Source: Nemertoderma westbladi (lineage: Eukaryota; Xenacoelomorpha; Nemertodermatida; Nemertodermatidae). From it: a stretch of 34,767 bases of DNA. The stretch spans positions 1-34,767 of the forward strand of contig JAUCBJ010000991.1 of the NCBI GenBank assembly GCA_032718475.1. Direction: 5' to 3'. The translations under genes were made by a program, and so were the position numbers. Numbering within the stretch: position 1 is the stretch's first letter; each line of letters opens with the position of its first letter. The notes under the pieces are model-generated. The model was given only the letters and a program-made list of their open reading frames with translations, did not search any database and was not told the origin of the DNA. Positions 1 through 12,000 of the stretch are shown here, one piece after another.

Positions 1-1615
1 GATTTCCTCCGCCTTCGGTGTCGGTGGTATCGCCTTCCTCAGATGATGTATACCCCTGTCTCTTGGGAGTAGATCGACTCATCATCTGCATATTGCTCGC
101 TGTTAACTGTTTATTGAAGTTGTCTTGCCTCTCTTGAAGATTTTCCAACTCTAGTTGGGTTGCCTCTTCAGATGCCCTCCGTTCTGCTTCTGCCACTGCC
201 TCTACCGCCTTTCTTTCAGCTGCTGCTTCTGCCAAGGTCGCCTTTGCTTCTGCTGCTGCCTCTGCCGCCTTTGCCTCTGCCGCTGCTTCTGCCGCCTTTG
301 CCTCTGCCGCTGCCGCTTTTGCCTCTGCTGCTGCCTCTGCCGCCTTTGCCTCTGCCGCTGCCGCTGCCGCTTTTGCCTCTGCTGCTGCCTCTGCCGCTGC
401 CAATTTTCTTTCTGCTTCTGCAGCTACCACTGCTGCTTTCTTTCTGTCTTCTATACGTTTTTTCTTTACTTGTTCTTCTCTTTCTCTAGCGATGCGGAGT
501 TGTTCATCGAATTTAGCTTGGTTCGCAGCTAACCTATCCACATCAATCGCATCTAACACAAGTTTGGCTCCTTCGCTATTAGGGCTAAGTCCCTCTAGCC
601 TTCTCCTCAACTCTTTATCTCCCACAAAACGCTGATAGTCTGACAGATAGATATCAATGGCATCCTTCTTATGCGGTTTCTCTGCCGTCGCTTCACTTTC
701 CACTTGGGAAGAAATAGCGTCCGTTGATTCTCCATGGGTTGAGCGCTCCTCCAATTGAGCTTTCCACTGAGCTGCTCCTTGAACCTGGTGACTCACCCTT
801 TGAAACCAAGTCTTTACGGCAACTTGCAACGACGTGTCTTGCTTTCGTTTAGAAGCCTCCTCAAAGGCGGATAAGATTAGCCTAATCCGCAGAACTCTTT
901 CTCTAACTTGATAAAGCAGCGATCCCTGCTCTTGAGGTCCTTGAGGTTGTTGAAAAAGTTGCTTTTCTATTCGCTCCATAGAGCTGAAGAATCCCTGTGC
1001 GTATCCGGCTGCGGACCTCTTCCACACAGCTGGATCGATGGTTTCCTGGGCTACTCCCATCCGGTGTATGTCTTCCCAGGCAGCTTCTGATAAATCAAAC
1101 GGGAGTCCGGGTCCGGGGAAGTTCCATTGCGACTCGACAATAGACTTCAGTTCTTCACTAGTGTAGCCCGCGTAGCTATCTCTAGTTGACCGTTGACTTC
1201 TCGCCCAATCGATCTGGTGTTCTTCCACCGCGATCAATAACCCAGCGAGCACGGCTGCAGGAAGGATGAGAAGGGGATCCGTATAAACCGCATCCGTCAT
1301 CTCTGCTCCGCTCTCGGGTGTCAGCTCTACAGTATCCTCACTACTGGAGCTGCTGGGCCGCTGAGGAATAAGTTCTTGACTAGCGGGTTGTTGCTGTTCC
1401 GCTGCCTTTTGGTCCCGCTTGACCTGAGCTCGAGTGCCTATGATAGACCTACGATGTTGGACCAGCCTAGGTTCTGTTATTACTACTGGAGGGATGACCT
1501 TCCTCACAGTGGGAGGTGAACTGGATTTACGACCAGACAGTGATACTTCTCTATCTGAGTCGCAGATAGTTACATCTAATAAACTGTCTGACAGGTTCTG
1601 CTTAGTATCAGACAT
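1..1615 (-). CDS. Partial coiled-coil protein, possibly a retroelement gag; 3' end outside window
   Basis: An open frame runs from an ATG at 1615-1613 to the left edge with no stop, about 538 codons, so the gene is 3'-truncated by the window. I do not recognise the family. The first ~150 residues are Ser/Thr/Pro-rich and polar. A middle part (~150-350) is more mixed, with several Trp residues. From about residue 370 the chain becomes a long charged helix made of Ala/Glu/Lys repeats (AEAKAAEAAAEAKA-type units, about 400-470), followed by a Gln/Asn-rich segment and an acidic Asp/Thr/Glu/Gly tail at the edge. No signal peptide, membrane segment or enzyme motif is seen. The MSD start, the coiled-coil layout and the retrotransposon setting resemble the N-terminal gag part of the element at 6038, so a BEL-type gag is my guess. 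A host cytoskeletal or scaffold protein is the alternative. Confidence 0.55.
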   Translation of the reverse strand, partial: MSDTKQNLSDSLLDVTICDSDREVSLSGRKSSSPPTVRKVIPPVVITEPRLVQHRRSIIGTRAQVKRDQKAAEQQQPASQELIPQRPSSSSSEDTVELTPESGAEMTDAVYTDPLLILPAAVLAGLLIAVEEHQIDWARSQRSTRDSYAGYTSEELKSIVESQWNFPGPGLPFDLSEAAWEDIHRMGVAQETIDPAVWKRSAAGYAQGFFSSMERIEKQLFQQPQGPQEQGSLLYQVRERVLRIRLILSAFEEASKRKQDTSLQVAVKTWFQRVSHQVQGAAQWKAQLEERSTHGESTDAISSQVESEATAEKPHKKDAIDIYLSDYQRFVGDKELRRRLEGLSPNSEGAKLVLDAIDVDRLAANQAKFDEQLRIAREREEQVKKKRIEDRKKAAVVAAEAERKLAAAEAAAEAKAAAAAAEAKAAEAAAEAKAAAAEAKAAEAAAEAKAAEAAAEAKATLAEAAAERKAVEAVAEAERRASEEATQLELENLQERQDNFNKQLTASNMQMMSRSTPKRQGYTSSEEGDTTDTEGGGN

Positions 1616-1704
1616 GACTATGTATACCGTTGAATGTCTACTGCTGTATTACAGTCTGAGTAAGTCTAGTAACTCAGTATTACCTGCTAGCCTAGTAATT
1701 AATT

Positions 1705-1995
1705 ACCGGTACTGCTACTCAGTGTAGCGTGATATATATATAATATATTAGAATACCGGTATACTTATAGTATATATAACTATATAAGTATTATTACAGA
1801 CTAGGTTTATCACAGAATACCGGTATAATTTTAGCACAAATATATATAAATATATAATAGGCCTATCGGAATACCGGTATACAGCTTACAGTTTGTAGGA
1901 TATATAATTCTGAAATAGAATTAATTACAAGTACCGGTATAATTTCAGCCTAGATTTATAAAAATAAAGATAATAGGCTTATCGTAAATACCGGT
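1705..1995. repeat. Degenerate tandem repeat centred on TACCGGTA palindromes
   Basis: ACCGGT occurs at 1705, 1755, 1819, 1873, 1933 and 1990, about every 50-64 bp, nearly always inside TACCGGTA. A higher-order repeat of ~114 bp is visible: 1819-1878 and 1933-1995 share the order ACCGGTATAATTT, a TATA-rich middle, ATAATAGGC, TATCG and then the next ACCGGTA. Confidence 0.65.
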
Positions 1996-2540
1996 ATATC
2001 AATTATTTTAAAATAATTGAATTTCTGTTACTTTAGGGTTACTTTGTTACTTTACTTACTTTATTACCGTTATTTGAGCAGTAATCCAACTGATATTTAG
2101 ACCTAATGGTTGTATGGTAGGCCTACGATTTATAAATCGTTAGATTTGATTTATAATATATATATACCCGTTTTAAATGGGTTTTGTCAATGTTTGAAAT
2201 AAATGTTATTATTTCTGGGGAGTAATCACTACACAAAGCGGTGCGCTTTCAGTGAAGTGTTACGTACAGGACACTAAAACAAATAATACTAATTTACCTA
2301 AGTTACTTAATACTACAAATTACGTACAATTCGGGTGAGATTACAATCTCTAAATAAATGCAAAAATTTACAAAAACGCAAATACGAATTTTTAGGGTAA
2401 TTTTACAAGAAGTCTACAAACCAGCCTAACAAAGGGTTAGAAAACCGGTTATTACACGGACAGGGTACTACGGTATTTGAAATAATAAGTAGTAGTAAAT
2501 ACACTGCGTTGTCTAGATAGGAAAATGCCACCGCCTGACG

Positions 2541-2564
2541 ACCTATAGCCGTATCGCTATAGGT
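2541..2564. other. Perfect hairpin, 8-bp stem
   Basis: ACCTATAG at 2541-2548 is the exact reverse complement of CTATAGGT at 2557-2564, with an 8-nt loop. No gene lies nearby to suggest a role. Confidence 0.6.
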
Positions 2565-2949
2565 TCTACGTTATGTATCACGGAGTGTTCCTACCTAGAA
2601 GTTAATAGAGCTAATCGAATGTGCCTATCAACCACTTTACAACACAAATATAATGGCTACAATAATTACTTCAGGAAAGCACTGTACACTAAACCCTAAA
2701 TTAGGTACGAGTACTTGTACAACAAATAATCAGCAGTTAAATATACTTGAACAGCTAAAAGAACCACGGCATCTGCTGGAGTGACCGATGCACAAAATCA
2801 CCAGTCTTTACCTACGCCGAGCAGCCCGTGTAGTACCGGGGTTAATTTAACTATAACGGTATGTATAACAAACACAATTACTGTAGGAACAAACTTGGGG
2901 ACATGAATGTTGCGAATAATCGCATAAACTCTGAATAATAAATATTACG

Positions 2950-3515
2950 CAACGCGTACAAACCACTTAAACAAAATGCAGACTAAATACTGACAGACTA
3001 CTATCAAGCCTAAACAAACCACGGTATATGCAGACTCCGAAACGATTAGGGAGTATGCGTTCTAACCCAGTAGTACGCCTTATTCTTTAATTGAGGGTTT
3101 ACCTTACTGCATTGGCTGCCTCAACTTCCTAACCTTACTTAATCGGACAGATGCTCTACACACACTACAATCCGTTCAGACTTAATAACAGCCAGACAAC
3201 TATCCAGCCTACAAGTTATCCAAATAAAATTATACGCTACCTGTACAGACTTACACAAACAAAGTACAGACCAAACGATGGCAGACTACTCTCAAGCCTA
3301 AATAAACCACAGTACATGCAGACTCCGAAATGATTAGAGAGTATGCGTTCTAACCCAGTAGTACGACTTATTCTTTAATTGGGGTTTACCTTACTGCATT
3401 GGCTGCCCAAACTTCCTAACCGTACTTAATCGGACAGGTGCTCTACATATACTGAAATCCGTTCAGACTTAACAGCAATCAGACAACAGCTCAGCCTACA
3501 AATTGTCTGTACAAT
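2950..3515. repeat. Diverged tandem duplication, 288-bp period
   Basis: Two adjacent units, about 2950-3239 and 3240-3515, share long blocks in the same order. One block begins CAGACTCCGAA at 3031 and again at 3319; another contains GTATGCGTTCTAACCCAGTA; others contain TTACTGCATTGGCTGCC and AATCCGTTCAGACTTAA. No open frame spans both units. Confidence 0.85.
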
Positions 3516-3737
3516 CTGATCAGGCTAACACGCCTTCTGTTCAATACTGGCCTACTAACAAATAAAACTTGACAGAAATAAGTAAAAATCTCAATAAAAA
3601 ACCAGGGCTGCAGTCCCTGATTAATTATTAAGGCCTACTGGTATATAACAATCAAAATCGAATAATACTGCTGTAGGTACCGGTCCGGATGATCAGGCAG
3701 TCAGGCCTACTGGTTACCGGTCGACCGGTACTTTCGA

Positions 3738-3760
3738 CTTTATTGCTTACTGCAATAAAG
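3738..3760. other. Perfect hairpin, 9-bp stem
   Basis: CTTTATTGC at 3738-3746 pairs exactly with GCAATAAAG at 3752-3760 around a 5-nt loop. The right arm contains AATAAA, but no upstream coding frame is present for it to serve as a polyadenylation signal. Confidence 0.6.
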
Positions 3761-6037
3761 AAGCTATATCCTTTAATGTTCGCGCTTTCAGACCTTTGGC
3801 AGTTTAACCCGCCAAATTAGAATGTCTTCTAGATAATAAATCGCTTTTTAGTCTATGACAAGTATTTGATTCACTACACTAGTCGAAACCAATCCGTGCG
3901 CGACCATTCACCCGCTGGATATTCCCGGGAGATTGGGTTCGACGGTTTAATTTTTATTGCTATGTAAGCCTAATGTATTATTCGACTGACAGTATTATAT
4001 AATCTCTGACAATATTATTCACCTTCGGTAATATTAACAGTTCCTTTAGGACGTGGCGCTTTATCTACATAAACAGAGTTATGACTTAAACTACTCGCAA
4101 CGATATGGCTTAATTATAATCCACATATATGGCGCATTCTTTAGGAATTGCTTCTTTAACAGACTCACTCATACACTATGCTGCACAATACTGCACACTA
4201 ATCTGCCAATCTTCACTGATTTTAGTCACATATAAAAGGAACACAGGCTGACTCATGTAGGGTCTATCAAATAACATTAGATTCACTTCAAACCACTTTA
4301 ACATAAGTCACAATCGTTTATCTGTAACCCTTCTCTCTTACCTTCGGTATATCAAGAACATTGGGTTTCGGGGTTGTTTATCGTTATTCCAAATATAATA
4401 ATTCATCAACCATATTATGAAGAACTGACAGCAAATAGCAGTATAAAACAACAAATCAGCACCGGTATGTCAGTGCACATAGGCATGCAGTTCCGTCAGT
4501 CCGTTTGCAGTTAAAGGATATATGCCCTTTATAATTAAACCTACTAGTGTACGACTAAAAAGCAGTACAGCACAAAAAATACTTCCAAGCCGTTCTTTCT
4601 TTGGCTCAAGACTGGATGTAAGCACTGCACATAGGCATTGCGTCATTTCTCGGAAATTCTCTGTACAAGGAGCCACAAAAACGCTCTCATTGGCTGACTG
4701 AGCTGAGAGACGCCGTAGAACAAAGGAAATCAACACGTATGAATGTCAGCTGTTAACCGTAGTCATAGTAACTACTGTTCAAGAGTAGCTATCACTCCTT
4801 TGTGTCACGAATTGCCATAGAATCATAAAAATATACCTTTCACAATACACATACGAAGGAAATAAGTCTTAGATCCTCTAAAAACACCGATACAGTAATA
4901 ATACGGTCTCTTACACTTATTAAATCAACTACAGAGTATTTTAATGTAAAAGATAATAAAAATAACGGGGCAATTCAGCAAAGGCTTTTACATAATCTGA
5001 TGATCTGTGAAGTTGTGCATTTTCACATTCCCACATTCAGATTAATTCAAATTTTAATTCCAAGAAATTTCAAATTTAAATTCTGAGTACCGGTACTGGT
5101 AATATTTTGCATAAATTAAATAAATATATACCTTCTGCTTCTGTTCAGATTTAGTGGTATACCGGTATCAGGAGTTTTGCCTTTCAGCCTATACTGCTAT
5201 ATATACCGGTATATATCTATATATCTGTACGGTATATAACCTAGTTAACTCCAGAACTCATAACTGGTTGATAGACCGAGTTAACCAATTTCAGTACCAG
5301 GATTTGATAGGCTATTATTGTCTATTATAGTGTGTATATTAATATTATTACATAATAATATTAAAGGTAATAGCGTCATACATATACTCAACTCAGACGT
5401 TATTTCGTTATTATATATATAAAGTACCGATATCTGAGTATAGGCACTGACAGACTGTCTAGTATCTACCAATATCTGGTTCGTATCTATATAAATATCA
5501 GTATATAGCTAGCCTATATGTATTTAGTATTTAATACACTGCCCAACAGCCCAAGCTGCCATAGTGCATAGGCCTATTTAATTGTGTATCTAGGTAGGCC
5601 CTACTTCAATATTTACAATATAGACATTATTCACCCTCGTCTTACTGTCTTATGAGTAATTAACTGCTTCAGTCTAGCAGTAAATCCTATTAATTCTGTA
5701 AATATATTTGTGTTTGCCTAATTGTAAGTTACTAGTTTTTGATTGCAGTTCTGCAGTTAAGTTTAAAATATAAACACAGTATCGGTACATACCTGTCTGT
5801 TTCAGCAATTTTAATCTTTTAGGCTATCCACTGACCACGATTGAATACAATCTTTTGTGAAAAAGGGATATCATATTACGCTTCCCTACTGCTCCCAATA
5901 GGTACAGATTGAGTAGGCCTACCCAACATTTATATTCGGTTCAATAAAAGTAGTAGTAAGCCTACTTCTTTTTAAGACATTCAGACCATTTGGCTTTATT
6001 AGGCCTTTGTTGAATATTTCATATATCAATTTTAAAC

Positions 6038-9000
6038 ATGTCTGATGATAATGGACAGTATACCACAGATGGGGAAAATCCGAACAATTCGCCATCAGCT
6101 TCTGACTTAACAGTAGTTCCCCCACAGCAAGAAAGTGATGAAACCAAATCAGAAGAACACCAGTTATTAGCTGTAACAACGAGACCCCTTAGTGAGAGAG
6201 CCACAGACTCCTACTTATCAGCTTGTATGCAGTTGAAATTGGAGGGTATTGACCCCACTGTATCTTGTGAACGTTTAGACCGCATAAGCTCCGGATATTT
6301 ATCAGCATCGACACGGTATCTAAACACATTGGAAGCGAAACTCACCCCCGAGTATTTCCAGGCTCACCGTCCAGACGAAGTATACACATGGAATGTTGAA
6401 TTGGAAGCAAAACGACAACGCCTTATGTCTCATTTGGAGTGGATACGTCTCGTTGCCAAGGCCCGACAATTGGACACTCTTGATCATAGATTACAGATGC
6501 GCGCACGTGAGCACGATGGCAGATACCAAAAAATATCTAGTCTATACCAAAAATGGTGTGGAGCAGCAGGAGTAATGATGCCTCTATTTTCACCCCCGAC
6601 CTGCACATTAAGCGAAAGCAGTGTTGCCTCTTCAAAAAGGGAGGACGGGATGCAACGCTTTGAAATAGCAAAGAAACATAGGGATCGTCGCCTTAAGGAA
6701 TATCAACAACAGGAAGAATTGATCACTCAACGAAAGCAAACAGAAGCACAACAACTGAGAGATAACATAATACTGAGCTCCCAGAAGAGAGCCAACCAAC
6801 AAGCTGTGGAAGAAAGGATAGCCCAATCTAAGAAACGAGAGGTTGAAGAAAGAGTTGCTGTGGAACAACGTCATCAAGATAATATATTTGAGGAGTTAGC
6901 GGAACAAAAGAAACTGAAAGATATGGAGTTTCAATTGCAGAATGATGCCCTAGATCAACAACAGAAATTTATCCGTCTGCAGTCCCAGCTGCAGGAAGTA
7001 AATGACACCATCCTGGATGATGCCCCTTTTGTTTCAATTGGACAAGAAGGGCAGTCTTTGCTACCAGCTGCAAGAGGACCTATCAGCTCATCTCCAATTA
7101 ATCCCAGTTCCGAGACTTTGCAGCGATATTTACAGCAACCCCTGGTACCTGATGTTAATCGGTTGGTTATGGAAGAAAATCAAGAGGATCACTTGATAGA
7201 CGAAAACCTAGAAGATAGAAAGGGAATGAAGCTCAATGTTGTAACCACCCAACCCGACTTGTCACATCATGTTGAGTTTTGCCCAGCAGTACCTAACAAG
7301 AGGCGAGCTGACGAAATTCCACCAGAAAAACATAGAATTCTCTTAGAATCAGAGGCTTTGAAAGAGGCGAAAGGAACTCCTAAACCTGGTAGAATTGAGC
7401 CAAGACATGGAACCTCAGAGATTAGATATGAGCGGCAGGACACTGAGATGGCACCATCCTCCCACTATTTCCAGAAGAATCCTGGAAGTGGAAATAGACC
7501 ACAATTATCTTCACCGAGGTATCAAACCTCGAGAGAACCAAAGGTTATCTTATATCCAAGGATACAATCAATACCTGTACCACCTCCAATATCCATGCAA
7601 TACTCTACAAGTATAGGCGGAACCATTCCTAAATACAACCATGCTATATACGATAACAAAATGGGAGGGTCACCAATAGACCACTATTCGAATTGGAGAT
7701 ATGAAATGGAGCAGAGTCTGCAGGGTTTATCCCAGAAGATTAATGAAATACAGGGTTTACAACCACCCCATGGGCACTGGGGACATCACATAAGTCAGCT
7801 AGCCAAGAACATGGACATACGGTTAAAGGACCTTCGGAAGAGTTGCTTTGATCATGTGGATAGGATCCAAGCAGAAGTTGCGCTCAATGCAGATACGGCC
7901 CAACTGCCCCCTCATGAAACTCTAACTTCCAATGGTAGTATGAACGCTCCAGGGGGTCAAACTCACAATAACCTTTCTAGAAGTCAACTAGTAAATAATA
8001 CATACCAGGATAATATTGATAGATCAAATTCAACTTCTGCTCCACTGGGTGAAGGGTGTCCACCTCCTTTGGTATCGAGGGATATAGGGATGCTTCAGTC
8101 CAGTAGAATTAATACTTCATCGATGGAACCAACCATAGCACATGCTATGAATAGACTTACGGCTGAGAGAAATCTTCCGAAAATAAAGTTAAAGAAATTT
8201 TCTGGTGCTGCAGATGATTGGGTAACCTTCAGACATCACTTTGAGACAGCAGTTTTGGGATTCCACTTGACGGATCAAGAAAACTTGAACTATTTGATGG
8301 CTATGGTGGAAGAAGCACCTTTAAGGATGGTAGAAAGTTGTGTTGGTCTTCAGGATGGATTCATAAAGGCCTGGGAAGGTTTGAACAAACGTTATGGTCG
8401 AGAGCAATCCATAATTGCATCATTATTGGAGAAACTTTTGAAAATGGAACCTGTAAGCCAACCTGAAAAGGTAATTGAATTCGCAGATGAGGTAAAATGG
8501 ACTTTCCAACAGTTGCATCAACTCGGGGCTGGACCTCAGCTAGATAACACTAAGATATTGAACGACCTCGCAGCTAAGTTAACAGAACCCACTCGTCGAC
8601 GATGGGTAAAGGCACAATTACGTCACCAGCGTCGATTGAATGATCCTAATATTGCCAAAGCCGAACATTTTGTCCAGTTTCTGGAAGAAGAGGTGGATAT
8701 TCTGGTTTTAATGCCTGTTGCAAAGCCCAATAATACCACAATTCTTAATAAAGATATTAAAAGAATTTCGAGGGTAAATGCAGTAAGAACAGATGACTCA
8801 AGTGATGATGATGAGTTCTTAAATCGGATAGTGGCGAAATTGCATAAGCCAGCAAAGGGAAGACATCAGCAATCCAAGGCTCTTAATGCTATCACTCGAC
8901 CTTCTAAACAAAATATCCCACCCAAACCAACTGTATCCAGAGGGACAGGTGAGTTGAAATGTATTAAATGTGGAGATACCCATAACTTGTTTAAATGTGA

Positions 9001-12000
9001 AGACTTTAATAAGATGAATCTAGAGAAAAGAAGATCCTTTTGTCAACGTGAAAAACTTTGCTACAACTGTTTATCAAGCCTCCACCTCCGGTCCCATTGT
9101 AAGAATAAAAATCGTTGTAAAATTTGTGGTGAAGCCCACCACACTATCCTTCATAAAGAAGAACTTACCTCACGTGAAACTAAACGAGAAGAGGCTGCAA
9201 TGAGAATAGTAGAATCTGAGACAGATTCAGATGCTGCTGGTGATGAATATGGAGTTACTGAGTTTGCAGAACATGAGTCAAATTTTATCGATAATGCTGC
9301 CATAATTTCCTGTAGACTCAATCGTAGAGGTGGTCCAGTGCGTGAATTTCCGGTTTTGACCTTGAGACTAAATGGCGATAAGGGTTCAACAATAGTTAAT
9401 GCTCTTGTAGATACGGGTAGCTCGACTACCTTTCTAGATGGGGATATTTTCGACCGGTTGTTTGGAGTAACCAAAGAAACTAACCTGCACTTAACGGCCG
9501 TAGCCTGGTACCAAGAGATGCCTACGGTAGTGGCAAAGGGTAAACTTAGTCCAGCCAGGGATGACGTGGAAGGGGAAATGGCAGAGAACATCAAAATTAT
9601 ACGTATGAATGGTTTAAAAAACGCACTTGGGACTCCCCATGACTGGTTGAGTGATGATTTTTCCAAACAATACCAGATTCCTCTAGCAACGGCTGAAGAT
9701 CCTAAGGTTGTCATGCTCATAGGGCAGAACTGCCCTGAAGCCTTTCGCGTTTTAGAAACAATCCCAGCAGCTTTCTTGGGAGTGGGGTCATCCAAATACA
9801 GTTCGCCATTTGCGGCACGAACACCTCTTGGATGGTATTGTTCAGGACCATCAGAGAGAACATTAAAAGAGAGAGAATCTGAGAGTATAAATTACATTGA
9901 AATACTCACTCATGAATCAGTATGTCGACTACAAGATACATTCATAGAACAGGAATTGGCAGCCTTAGGTAGAGACATGACTGAACTGCCCACTCAGGAT
10001 ACTTACGATACCTTAATGCACTTGGTGACTCATAGTGAATCATCTAGAACCAACGACGATTATCATAATAATGAAGAATGTTCAGCCTTGGATAATATGA
10101 CTCTTGATTTGGCCATGCAACGATGGCTTGAGAATGACAGCACTAACGTGAATGAGGATAAATTAGCAATGTCTCCAGACGACCTCCATGCTGTGGAGAT
10201 CCAGCATCGGACGCGCAAACTTCTGCCTGATGGACATTATCAGACTGGCCTGCTGTGGCGGGATGATCCTCCACAGCTTATTAACAATTCTAGCCTAGCA
10301 TATAATAGAGCTCTGAACATGAGAAAAAGGCTGAAGAAGAACCCTAAATATTTAGATATGTATCAACATCAAATGGATAAATACCTCAAAATTGATTGCG
10401 CAGAATTGGTTCCAACTGACCAACAACAATTTGGTCCCAGGTCATATTTTATGCCGCATCATTTTGTAACCCATGAAAACAAACCCAACACTGTACGAGT
10501 TGTTTTCGACTGTCATGCTACATATAAAGGTAAATCACTCAATACAGAGATACTTCCTGGACCAAACTTATTACAATCTTTGGTAGGAATTCTTATTAGA
10601 TTTCGTGAGTTTAATGTAGCTTTCGTAGCAGATATAGAAGCAATGTTTCTACAGGTACGTGCCCTCCCAGTGGACCAAGACAGCCTCCGATATTATTGGT
10701 GGCCGACAACTGAGCTTGAAGGTGAGCCAAGCCAATATTGGATGAAGTGCCAACCCTTTGGAGTAATATCCTCACCTAGCAATGCTGAGAGTATTGTGTA
10801 TGCAACAGCTGATGACAATGCCAATGATTTCAAAAAGGTCATAATTGAAACAATAAAGAATAGTTTATATATGGATGATGTTCTTAAGTTACATCCAATC
10901 AGTGGAAACTTAATTGATATTGCTCATGGTGTTCAAGATTGCCTGCTCCGGGGTGGCTTTCGACTGGTGAAATTCGCTAGCAACAGCAAGGAACTACTAC
11001 AGACATTTCCACCAGAAGAACGGGCCTCCAATACCCTAGACTTAGATGTAGAGCAGCTCCCAGTAATGAAAACATTGGGACTACGTTGGCGAATGCAAGA
11101 AGATGAGTTCTACTTCACAGTTGCCTTTATCGATAATGTGCCAGCAAAAACACGACGCCAATGCCTTTCGAAAATGCACAAGGTCTTCGACCCATTTGGA
11201 TATGTTGCGCCAGTAATTATGAGGGCTAAATTCTTGCTTAAGAAAACTTGGCTTTTAGATTTAGATTGGGATGATACTATTCCCCAATTCCTGTTTGAGG
11301 CCTGGAGTAAGTGGGAAAAGGACCTTAAAAATATAGAACAATTAACTATTCCCAGAACATACTTTCCTCACCTGCAAACATCCGAACAACTTCAACTTCA
11401 TGTTTTTGTTGACGCTTGTGATAATGGGATGGGTGCAACGGCCTATTTTAGACGAGAGTTGAAGGGTATATTTTCAGTAACCTTTGTTGCTTCAAAATCT
11501 CGTATTATGCCTAAACAGGAACTATCAACCCCTAAGGCAGAATTGCAAGCTGCTGTGCTGGGAACTGAACTTGCTGAGATTATCACAGCTGAACTTACTC
11601 TTAAGGTAGAACAATATTATTGGACTGATGCTACCATAGTATTACAATACCTGCATAACCGAAAACATAAACTCTCTGTGTTTATAACAAACCGGGTGAC
11701 TCGAATATTAAAACGATCACTCCTATATCAATGGCGTCATATAGCTGGTACCCTTAATCCAGCTGATCTGGCCTGTCGTGGCTCAACAGCAGAAGAATTA
11801 GTCAATTCTTCCATATGGTGGAAAGGTCCAGATTTCTTGTGGGAGACAGAAGATGAGTGGCCTCATGTACTGCGAGATCTAAATCTCCCCAAGGGAGCGG
11901 AGATAGTTCCCGATAGAGTATACCCCCCCAAATCTAGGTTGATTTCAGGAGAAACCAATACAATAATAAATGTTGAAGATGATCCTACCCCAATTCCCAA

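Larger units (their letters stand above)
1616..6037. other. AT-rich non-coding DNA
   Basis: About 4.4 kb with no credible gene: open frames here are under 90 codons and have no recognisable content. It holds degenerate tandem repeats at 1705-1995 and 2950-3515, hairpins at 2541-2564 and 3738-3760, and scattered ACCGGT and AGGCCT palindromes. The last several hundred bases should contain the leader and 5' LTR of the element starting at 6038, but I found no match there to the putative 3' LTR start at 14030. Confidence 0.7.

Noticed and set aside
155-532. Plus-strand Leu/Cys-rich and Leu/Pro-rich open frames
   Set aside because: They are antisense shadows of the Ala/Glu/Lys repeat coding region on the minus strand (1-1615); their composition follows from the GCN/GAR codons.
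5281-5472. Short minus-strand open frames in the AT-rich region 1616-6037
   Set aside because: All are under 90 codons with no conserved motif or coding-like composition, as expected by chance.
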